A stretch of DNA of 5,804 nt. It comes from an uncultured Lachnospiraceae bacterium (lineage in GTDB: Bacteria; Bacillota_A; Clostridia; Lachnospirales; Lachnospiraceae). Below are positions 1 through 5,516 of this stretch, in pieces. The stretch lies in NCBI GenBank assembly GCA_910587495.1, contig CAJUMT010000208.1, positions 1 through 5,804 of the forward strand, written 5' to 3'. The position numbers and the translations under genes are program-made. The stretch's first letter is position 1. Each line of letters starts with the position of its first letter. Under the pieces are notes generated by a model. That model was not told the DNA's origin, did no database searches, and worked only from the letters and a program-made list of their open reading frames with translations.

Positions 1-1
1 T

Positions 2-1045
2 TTACGTTGTGTGGAAAAGGCGTCTTTGATCGGGCATGTTCCGCAGGTGCTGTATCATTGGCGAAGTCACAGCGCTTCCACGGCTGCTGACCCGCAGAGC
101 AAGAATTATGCTTATGAAGCAGGTAAGAGAGCAGTGGAAGAGCATCTGAAACGTGCCGATGTTGAGGCCTCGGTGGAACAGATGGAAAATCCGGGATTTT
201 ACAGGGTTGTTTACGCCCTGCGTTCCGCGCCGAAGGTAAGTATTGTTCTTTTAGATGTGGCAAAGGCGGCTGCTTTGAAGGCCTTTTTTAAAGCAGCGGA
301 AGAAAACCGCACTTATGCCAATGTAGAAGTTTTGATTCTGCTGGACGATCCCGTAAAAAATAAATTAATTCTGAATTTTATAAAAGAACATAGACAAATA
401 CCAATAAAAGTAGTATATTGTACTAGTGCATGTAATAAATTTGTAACATTTTCAAGGCTTGCAGAGAAGCTGGACAGCGAATATTTACTTTTTTTAGAGA
501 GCCGGATCGGGAAAATGTCCAGAGGATGGATGGAAAATTTCCTGGGGAACGCCATGCGCCCGGAAGCGGGAGCAGTGGGAGGCCGTATTTATGACAGCGC
601 CAGAAAGTACAAATATGGGGCGAAGGTACTTGGCCTTACCGGTCTGGCAGGAGATGCTTTTGCGGGACTTAAGGCAGGATATACGGGATATTTTCATAAA
701 ACTGTGCTGCAGCAGAATTACCATGCTGTAACAGGGAAGGCTATGATGGTAAACAGGGCGCGCTTTCTTTTGGCAGGAGGTTTTTCCGAAGATGTGGAAG
801 ATCGGATGAAAGATGTGGATCTGTGCTTGAAATTAGAACGTCTGGGATTTAAAAATATCTATGAGCCGGGAATTATCTTTATCGAACAGAAATATGGTTC
901 GGGCAGGAAGAAAACAACCAGGCCTGCGGCAGCTTTTGAAAAAAAATGGAAAGATATCCTTTTGGAGCCGGACAGGTATTATAACTGTAATCTGTCGCTT
1001 AATGATACACAGTGGCGGATTTTGGAGGACGCATGTGGGACGTAA
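2..1045 (+). CDS. Multi-domain family 2 glycosyltransferase, 3' part (5' end outside window)
   Basis: The reading frame is open from base 2 (Leu-Arg-Cys-Val...), so the GTG at base 11 is internal and the true start lies upstream; 347 residues are visible. The first part (VLYHWR near base 50, then AYEAGKRAVEEHLKR near 110-170) matches the tail of a first GT2 domain in two-domain Firmicute polysaccharide glycosyltransferases. A second GT-A-like domain begins near base 233 (KVSIVL) and keeps the fold landmarks RPEAGAVGGRIYD, QNYHAVTGKAMMV, LAGGFSED, DVDLCLKL and a C-terminal YYNCNLSL. The usual catalytic signatures are altered: the IPNYN-like opening is VLLDVA, the metal-binding DxD position reads LESRI (494-508), and the usual late His region reads IEQKYG (881-898). 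I infer a cytoplasmic sugar transferase acting on a lipid-linked glycan, with the visible second domain probably impaired or structural. Donor and acceptor are unknown. The gene overlaps the next by 13 nt. Confidence 0.85.
   Translation, partial: LRCVEKASLIGHVPQVLYHWRSHSASTAADPQSKNYAYEAGKRAVEEHLKRADVEASVEQMENPGFYRVVYALRSAPKVSIVLLDVAKAAALKAFFKAAEENRTYANVEVLILLDDPVKNKLILNFIKEHRQIPIKVVYCTSACNKFVTFSRLAEKLDSEYLLFLESRIGKMSRGWMENFLGNAMRPEAGAVGGRIYDSARKYKYGAKVLGLTGLAGDAFAGLKAGYTGYFHKTVLQQNYHAVTGKAMMVNRARFLLAGGFSEDVEDRMKDVDLCLKLERLGFKNIYEPGIIFIEQKYGSGRKKTTRPAAAFEKKWKDILLEPDRYYNCNLSLNDTQWRILEDACGT
361..450. other. AT-rich island inside the glycosyltransferase gene
   Basis: By hand count 18 of 90 bases are G or C (20%), against 53% at 181-240 and 67% at 541-600 of the same gene. 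The reading frame stays open, but codons shift to AT-ending forms (ATA, AGA, CAA, CCA, TTA, AAT). It encodes the segment between the nucleotide-binding strand and the altered DxD position of the second GT domain. It may be a recombined or horizontally acquired patch, or relaxed selection on a degenerate domain; the sequence alone cannot decide. Confidence 0.6.
391..419 (+). promoter_or_regulatory. Possible intragenic sigma-70/sigma-A promoter
   Basis: TAGACA (391-396) and TATATT (414-419) are each 5 of 6 matches to the -35 and -10 consensus and are separated by exactly 17 bases. It lies inside the AT-rich island, where such matches arise easily by chance, and there is no extended -10 TG. If active it would transcribe from about base 426 into all downstream genes. 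This is a sequence match only. Confidence 0.2.
1024..1028 (+). promoter_or_regulatory. Ribosome binding site deciding the ATG at 1033
   Basis: GGAGG ends 4 bases before ATG 1033. The same frame also opens at a GTG at 1012, but that codon has no Shine-Dalgarno sequence ahead of it and would add seven residues before the MWDVTIVIPNYNG start typical of GT2 proteins. The site lies within the end of the preceding gene, so the two are probably translationally coupled. Confidence 0.7.
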
Positions 1046-1992
1046 CGATTGTGATTCCGAATTATAACGGGATTTCATACCTGGATGCCTGCCTGTGTTC
1101 CCTTTTTGCGCAGAAAGACGTCCGGGCTGAGATTCTGGTGGTGGATAATGGATCCACAGACGGAAGTTTAGAATATATACAGAAGCATTTTCCAGCATGC
1201 AGTTTGATTTGTCTGGATCAGAATTACGGGTTCTGCCGGGCAGTGAATGAAGGAATAAAAAGAGCAAAAAGTCCTTATGTTATACTTTTGAACAACGATA
1301 CGAAAGCCAGGCCGGATTTTGCAAGGAAGCTTCTGGATGCTATGCAGGCGGATAAGAGACGTTTTTCTTGTGCGGCCAGGATGCTTCAGTATCATGCACC
1401 GGATCTTCTGGATAATGCCGGAGATTTTTACTGCGCGTTCGGATGGGGGATTGCAAGAGGCAAGAATAAGCCTGCCGCATCTTATGCCAAAGGCAGTAAG
1501 ATTTTTTCTTCCTGTGCCGGCGCCGCAATTTATCGGAAAGAACTGGTGGAGCGGCTGGGCGGTTTTGACGAGGCACATTTTGCTTATCTGGAAGACATGG
1601 ATTTATCCTACCGGGCAAAGATCCATGGATATTATCACTGGTATGTGCCGGAAGCGGAAGTGCTTCATATAGGAAGCGCTACCAGCGGTTCCCGCTATAA
1701 TCATTTTAAAGTTATACATTCGGCGGGAAATAATGTGTATTTGATCTATAAAAATATGCCCTTTTTGCAGATATTACTGAATGCGCCTTTTTTGCTGGCG
1801 GGATTTTTAATCAAATATCTGTTTTTTGTAAAAAAAGGACTGGGAAGGGATTATCGGGCGGGCTTGTTCAGAGGCCTTGGGCTATGCAAAAACAATCCGG
1901 ACCGTAAGGTACGGTTTTGCATGGAACATATGAGGGAATATATAAAGATCCAGTTGGAGCTTTGGAAGAATATCCTTCTTTTTGTGTCATAA
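1033..1992 (+). CDS. Family 2 glycosyltransferase, WbbL/rhamnosyltransferase-like
   Basis: A 319-residue protein with a complete GT-A inverting glycosyltransferase signature. IPNYNG (8-13) and VVDNGSTDGS (36-45) form the nucleotide-sugar binding part, NYGFCRAVNEGI (64-75) is the typical helix, and NNDT (87-90) is the DxD-type metal site. GGFDE (176-180) is followed by LEDMDLSYR (186-194), which carries the catalytic-base region, and HIGSATSGSRYN begins at 212. A hydrophobic C-terminal stretch (about 243-266) may hold it at the membrane. It would add one sugar to an undecaprenyl-diphosphate-linked oligosaccharide on the cytoplasmic face. The layout resembles WbbL-type rhamnosyltransferases, but the sugar cannot be read from the motifs. 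ATG 1033 was chosen over GTG 1012 because of the GGAGG ahead of it. It overlaps the upstream gene by 13 nt and sits 33 nt before the initiating transferase. Confidence 0.93.
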   Translation: MWDVTIVIPNYNGISYLDACLCSLFAQKDVRAEILVVDNGSTDGSLEYIQKHFPACSLICLDQNYGFCRAVNEGIKRAKSPYVILLNNDTKARPDFARKLLDAMQADKRRFSCAARMLQYHAPDLLDNAGDFYCAFGWGIARGKNKPAASYAKGSKIFSSCAGAAIYRKELVERLGGFDEAHFAYLEDMDLSYRAKIHGYYHWYVPEAEVLHIGSATSGSRYNHFKVIHSAGNNVYLIYKNMPFLQILLNAPFLLAGFLIKYLFFVKKGLGRDYRAGLFRGLGLCKNNPDRKVRFCMEHMREYIKIQLELWKNILLFVS

Positions 1993-2025
1993 ATTATGAC
2001 TGCCGAAAGAGACAGGTGAGGAGCT
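1993..2025 (+). promoter_or_regulatory. Leader gap with ribosome binding site for a TTG start
   Basis: This 33-nt gap contains AGGTGAGGAG (2014-2023); the AGGTGA part (2014-2019) matches the 16S anti-Shine-Dalgarno and stands 6 bases before TTG 2026. An ATG at 1996 opens a seven-codon frame ending in TGA 2017-2019, in phase with the next gene. It therefore cannot be the start of that gene. No terminator or convincing promoter is seen here. Confidence 0.6.
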
Positions 2026-3435
2026 TTGATTAAAGATAATCAACGGTATTTTAACCGGCTTCATGTCGTAGTGGATGCCGCTGTTATTTGCGTCGCGTAT
2101 CTGCTGGCATGGATTTTAAAGTTTGTCATATTAAGAGATCCGCCGGGACTTGGTTTTTACCAGTACTGCCTGGTATTGGTTCCTATTGTACTTTTATACC
2201 TGGTTCTGTATCTGGCGTTCAACCTGTATACTTCCAAGCGGGTGCAGGGGCGCAGACTGGAAGCCGGCAACATTATAAAGGCGAATACCATAGGCCTTCT
2301 GCTGGTAATGGGCGTATTGTTTTTGCTCAGAGGTTATAATGATTATGCCGATTATTATTCCAAGACGATGCTGTTTTATTTTTATGGCATTAATATCGTA
2401 TTGGAGGCGTTGGTCCGCAATCTGATTCGGGTCGGATTAAGAAAGATCCGCAGAAGCGGGTTTAATCTGCGGCATATTATTTTTGTGGGCTACAGCAGCG
2501 CGGCAGAGGCGTTTATTGACCGGATTCGTTCCAACCCCCAATGGGGATATAAAGTCAGCGGAATATTGGATGACAATAAAGAAATTGGGTTCACCTATAA
2601 AAATGTGGCGATTTTAGGGACTACGGACGAATTGGAGACGATTCTGGAAAACAACCGTCTGGACGAGATCGCGCTGACGCTGGGGCTTCAGGAATATTAT
2701 AAATTAAAACATATTGTTGCTATCTGTGAAAAATCCGGCGTGCATACAAAATTTGTTCCGGATTATAATGATATTATCCCCACAAAGCCTTACACGGAAG
2801 ACTTGCTGGGGCTGCCAGTGGTGAACATCCGGCATGTGCCGCTGACGAATACATTTAATATGGTATGTAAAAGGATCGTGGATATTGCGGGAGCTGTAGC
2901 TGCGATCGCTATATTTTCACCTGTGATGCTGATCACGGCTATTCTGGTAAAGACGACCTCGAAAGGGCCTCTTATATATAAACAGGAGCGTGTTGGCCTT
3001 CATAACCAGACGTTCCAGATGTACAAATTCCGCTCTATGGAAGTGCAGTCGGAGAGAAAAGAGAAAAGAGCCTGGACTGTGCGCAACGACCCGCGCGTGA
3101 CCGGTGTGGGAAAGATCATCCGCAGGACCAGTATCGACGAGCTTCCGCAGCTGTTCAACATATTAAAAGGGGATATGAGCCTGGTTGGGCCGCGTCCGGA
3201 ACGTCCGTTTTTTGTGGAAAAGTTCAGGGAGGAAATTCCCCGCTATATGGTAAAACATCAGGTTCGGCCCGGACTTACGGGCTGGGCGCAGGTAAACGGA
3301 TACAGAGGGGATACATCGATCAGAAAACGTATTGAATACGACCTGTATTATATAGAGAACTGGTCTATGGGGCTGGATATTAAGATTCTGTTCCTGACGT
3401 TCTTTAAAGGTTTTGTGAATAAGAATGCTTATTAA
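2026..3435 (+). CDS. Polyprenyl glycosyl-1-phosphate transferase (initiating sugar transferase, WbaP/WcaJ type)
   Basis: This 469-residue integral membrane enzyme has the usual length and layout of the large monotopic phosphoglycosyl transferases. There are four hydrophobic segments (about 14-36, 45-67, 87-102, 114-130), then a Rossmann-like CoA-binding-type domain starting at RHIIFVGYSS (149-158). The C-terminal bacterial sugar transferase domain runs from about 278 to the end. In that domain are KRIVDIAG, a helix broken at S298-P299 as in the re-entrant membrane helix of PglC-type enzymes, KQERVG (319-324), KFRSM (334-338), the catalytic Asp-Glu pair in IDELPQLFN (D371, E372), VGPRPE (387-392) and VRPGLTGWAQVNG (413-425). 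The family transfers hexose-1-phosphate from a UDP-sugar to undecaprenyl phosphate, the first step of repeat-unit assembly. Glucose or galactose is likely but not provable here. The TTG start is supported by the AGGTGA ahead of it and by an in-frame stop at 2017, and gives an MIKDNQ start typical of the family. Confidence 0.95.
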   Translation: MIKDNQRYFNRLHVVVDAAVICVAYLLAWILKFVILRDPPGLGFYQYCLVLVPIVLLYLVLYLAFNLYTSKRVQGRRLEAGNIIKANTIGLLLVMGVLFLLRGYNDYADYYSKTMLFYFYGINIVLEALVRNLIRVGLRKIRRSGFNLRHIIFVGYSSAAEAFIDRIRSNPQWGYKVSGILDDNKEIGFTYKNVAILGTTDELETILENNRLDEIALTLGLQEYYKLKHIVAICEKSGVHTKFVPDYNDIIPTKPYTEDLLGLPVVNIRHVPLTNTFNMVCKRIVDIAGAVAAIAIFSPVMLITAILVKTTSKGPLIYKQERVGLHNQTFQMYKFRSMEVQSERKEKRAWTVRNDPRVTGVGKIIRRTSIDELPQLFNILKGDMSLVGPRPERPFFVEKFREEIPRYMVKHQVRPGLTGWAQVNGYRGDTSIRKRIEYDLYYIENWSMGLDIKILFLTFFKGFVNKNAY

Positions 3436-3444
3436 CAGGCGTAG

Positions 3445-3450
3445 AAAGGA
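3445..3450 (+). promoter_or_regulatory. Ribosome binding site of the LCP gene
   Basis: AAAGGA ends 6 bases before ATG 3457, in the 21-nt gap after the sugar transferase stop. An ATG at 3450-3452 overlaps it but is in another frame. No hairpin or terminator lies between the two genes, which supports cotranscription. Confidence 0.6.
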
Positions 3451-3456
3451 TGAATT

Positions 3457-4596
3457 ATGGCAAAAGAGACTTTGAAAAAAACAGGATCGAAAAAAAGTAT
3501 TTCTAAAAAAAGCACTTCTGTGAAAAACGCGCATAGTTCCGCAAAGAAAAAAGGACCTTCCAAAAAAAAGGCAGTGAAAAAAAAGAAACGGGCGATTATT
3601 TTCGGCGTGGAGATTGTGCTTTTGCTGGTACTGGTGGCGGGATTTTATGTGGTCAGGCTTCTTGATCAGGTCCAGAGGCCCCAGGTGGAGCCGGAAGATA
3701 TGCATGTGAATGAGTCGATCACGCCGGAGACGGTAGAGACCATGTCAGGATATATGAATGTGGCGTTGTTTGGGCTGGATACCCGTACCGCCGGACAGCT
3801 TGGTAAAGGAAACAACAGCGATACGATCATTATAGCAAGCATTAATAATGATACGAAAGAAGTAAAACTGGTGTCCGTGTACCGTGATACTTACCTGGAT
3901 CTGACCAATGGTAAATATAACAAATGTAACCAGGCTTATCAGTCAGGAGGACCGGGACAGGCAGTTCGGATGCTGAACAAGAACCTGGATCTGGATATTG
4001 AATACTATATTGCGGTGGACTTTGCAGCCCTGACAGAGGCGGTCGATCTGCTGGGTGGAATTTATATTGACGTGGACGAGTCAGAGATTAGTCATCTGAA
4101 TAATTACACGGTAGAGACTTCGAAAGTGACCGGCGTTGCCACCACCAAACTGACGCAGCCGGGCTATCAGCTTTTGGACGGCGTCCAGGCTACTTCTTAC
4201 TGCAGGATCCGTTATACAGCGGGAGATGATTTCAAGAGAACGGAACGGCAGAGAGAAGTCGTGATGGAACTTGTAAATACGGCTAAGAAAGCAGGTATTG
4301 ATAAGATTAACGATATTGTCAATACAATTTTCAGTATGATTGCGACCAATTATGAAAATGAAGAGATTATAGAGGTGGTTCCGGAGATGATCGGTTATGA
4401 TATTGTTGATACACAGGGATTTCCTTTTGACCGGACACCGGCTACCGTCAGCGGAAAAGGCTCCTGCGTGATTCCGATTAACCTGGCGGAAAATGTAAAG
4501 CAGCTTCATGAATACTTATTTGACGACTATTCTTACACGGCCTCGTTGGAAGTGCAGGAGATCTCAGATAAAATTACGGCGGATACGGGCTATTGA
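3457..4596 (+). CDS. LytR-CpsA-Psr (LCP) family cell-wall glycopolymer ligase
   Basis: A 379-residue protein. Residues 1-45 are a cytoplasmic tail with 18 lysines and one acidic residue, 46-67 form a single membrane anchor, and the LCP domain spans about 98-275 outside the membrane. LCP marks are all present: GLDTR (D108, R110), NNSDTI (D122), VSVYRDT (R143, D144), KYNKCNQAYQSGGP (153-166), DLLGGIYIDVD, and the segment CRIRYTAGDDFKRTERQRE (249-267) with R250, R252, D257, D258, R261 and R264. Members move a polymer from its undecaprenyl-diphosphate carrier to peptidoglycan, so this gene implies that the product is wall-anchored. Some paralogues have other roles, and the acceptor is inferred. 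A C-terminal region of about 100 residues follows the domain with no further motif recognised. The lysine tail is long for the family and is encoded by near-uniform A-tracts. The stop overlaps the next start in TGATG. Confidence 0.95.
   Translation: MAKETLKKTGSKKSISKKSTSVKNAHSSAKKKGPSKKKAVKKKKRAIIFGVEIVLLLVLVAGFYVVRLLDQVQRPQVEPEDMHVNESITPETVETMSGYMNVALFGLDTRTAGQLGKGNNSDTIIIASINNDTKEVKLVSVYRDTYLDLTNGKYNKCNQAYQSGGPGQAVRMLNKNLDLDIEYYIAVDFAALTEAVDLLGGIYIDVDESEISHLNNYTVETSKVTGVATTKLTQPGYQLLDGVQATSYCRIRYTAGDDFKRTERQREVVMELVNTAKKAGIDKINDIVNTIFSMIATNYENEEIIEVVPEMIGYDIVDTQGFPFDRTPATVSGKGSCVIPINLAENVKQLHEYLFDDYSYTASLEVQEISDKITADTGY
3475..3585 (+). repeat. Cluster of homopolymeric A-tracts in the LCP gene start
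   Basis: Five runs of seven or eight A lie in about 110 bases: A7 at 3475-3481, 3490-3496 and 3505-3511, and A8 at 3562-3569 and 3577-3584. All begin in codon phase and encode paired or longer lysines. The two A8 runs end in AAG and so contain the A-AAA-AAG heptamer in the correct phase for -1 frameshifting (3564-3570 and 3579-3585). Confidence 0.9.
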
Positions 4597-4598
4597 TG
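4594..4598 (+). promoter_or_regulatory. TGATG stop-start coupling site
   Basis: The LCP stop TGA (4594-4596) shares one base with ATG 4596-4598. Only a poor, distant GGCGGA (4578-4583, 12 bases away) precedes it. Termination-reinitiation is therefore the likely way the next gene is translated. A TTG at 4593 is in frame but gives no better site. Confidence 0.6.
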
Positions 4599-5516
4599 AC
4601 AGTAGATGTACTTATTCCGACATACCGTCCGGGGAAACGGCTTGAGGTGCTGTTAGAGCGGCTGCATAAGCAATCCTATCCGGTGCATAAAATTCTGATC
4701 ATGAATACGGAGCGGTCTTTTTTTCCGGAAGGTTTGACGGACATATATGAGAATGTGGAGGTATTCCATCTTACAAAGGCAGAATTTGATCACGGCGGGA
4801 CAAGGGATCTGGGAATCCGTAAATCTTCTGCGGATATCGTGGTCTGCATGACCCAGGATGCGCTTCCGGCAGACATTCATCTGCTTGAAAATCTGCTGGC
4901 ACCTTTTTCGCAGCCTGACGTATGGGCGGCTTATGCCAGACAGCTTCCGGCGGCAGGATGCAGCGAGGTGGAAAAATTTACAAGAAGCTTTAATTATCCC
5001 GAAGAGAGCTGTGTGAAGGGAAAAGAAGATCTTGAGAAGCTGGGGATCAAGGCTTTCTTTTGCTCGAATGTGTGCGCGGCGTGGAGACGGGATCAGTATC
5101 TTAAAATCGGTGGATTTGAAAAAAAGACAATTTTTAATGAAGATATGATCTATGCAGGAACATTGATCCGTCAGGGAGGGCAGATTGCCTATTGCGGGGA
5201 TGCCAGGGTGATTCATTCCCATAATTACAGTATGATGGAACAGTTTCACCGGTATTTTGATCTGGCAGTTTCTCAGGTGATGCACCCGGAAGTGTTCGGC
5301 GGCGTTCGGTCCGAGTCGGAGGGGATGCGGCTGGTGAAGAAAACCATAGCCCATTGCCTGAGCATAAAAAAACCATGGTTAATTTGGCAGGTGGTTACAC
5401 AGAATGCGGGAAAACTTCTGGGTTATAAAGCAGGACAGCGGTATAAAAAGCTGCCGAAAAAAGCAATCTTATGGTGTACGATGAACCGATCCTTCTGGCA
5501 GGAGGAAGGCGTATGA
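4596..5516 (+). CDS. Family 2 glycosyltransferase, rhamnosyltransferase-like subgroup
   Basis: A 306-residue GT-A protein with MTVDVLIPTYRPG at the start. The nucleotide-binding strand reads ILIMNTE (34-40) in place of the common VVDNGS, as in a Firmicute subgroup usually named rhamnosyltransferases. It continues with AEFDHGGTRDLGI (62-74), the DxD-equivalent MTQDALPAD (85-93), YARQLP (113-118), FFCSNVCAAWRRDQYLKIGGF (from 154) and FNEDMIYAGTLIRQG (180-194) with the catalytic Glu-Asp pair. ARVIHSHNYS (203-212) supplies late histidines. Expected role: transfer of a deoxyhexose such as L-rhamnose to the growing lipid-linked repeat unit in the cytoplasm; the donor is family-level inference. It differs clearly in motif set from the GT2 gene at 1033, so it likely makes a different linkage. 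It overlaps the LCP gene by 1 nt and the lipoprotein gene by 4 nt. Confidence 0.9.
   Translation: MTVDVLIPTYRPGKRLEVLLERLHKQSYPVHKILIMNTERSFFPEGLTDIYENVEVFHLTKAEFDHGGTRDLGIRKSSADIVVCMTQDALPADIHLLENLLAPFSQPDVWAAYARQLPAAGCSEVEKFTRSFNYPEESCVKGKEDLEKLGIKAFFCSNVCAAWRRDQYLKIGGFEKKTIFNEDMIYAGTLIRQGGQIAYCGDARVIHSHNYSMMEQFHRYFDLAVSQVMHPEVFGGVRSESEGMRLVKKTIAHCLSIKKPWLIWQVVTQNAGKLLGYKAGQRYKKLPKKAILWCTMNRSFWQEEGV
5501..5505 (+). promoter_or_regulatory. Ribosome binding site of the lipoprotein gene
   Basis: GGAGG stands 7 bases before ATG 5513 inside the end of the glycosyltransferase gene. With the ATGA overlap it fixes the start of the downstream partial gene. Confidence 0.8.

Noticed and set aside
11..13. 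GTG 11 as a real start of the first gene
   Set aside because: The frame is open to the window edge and the sequence here is the middle of a GT2 domain, so the gene begins upstream.
706..715. Palindrome TGCTGCAGCA
   Set aside because: Short, inside conserved coding sequence, with no repeat elsewhere or element structure around it.
1012..1032. GTG 1012 as the start of the second gene
   Set aside because: No Shine-Dalgarno ahead of it, while ATG 1033 has GGAGG at 4 bases and gives the standard GT2 N-terminus.
833..1267. Minus-strand open frame of 144 codons across the first gene junction
   Set aside because: It covers conserved GT2 motifs on the + strand and has no recognisable domain of its own.
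1962..1993. Possible promoter TTGGAA...CATAAA before the sugar transferase gene
   Set aside because: The spacing is 20 bases and both hexamers are poor; the 33-nt gap fits operon continuation.
3163..3705. Minus-strand open frame of 180 codons across the sugar transferase/LCP junction
   Set aside because: It is opposite two strongly recognised proteins, is rich in Phe, His and Arg as expected of antisense translation, and shows no family motif.
4653..5354. Minus-strand open frame of 233 codons
   Set aside because: It lies fully within the GT2 gene, whose motifs are intact; composition (Cys, His, Arg, Ile) is typical of an antisense shadow and no domain is recognisable.
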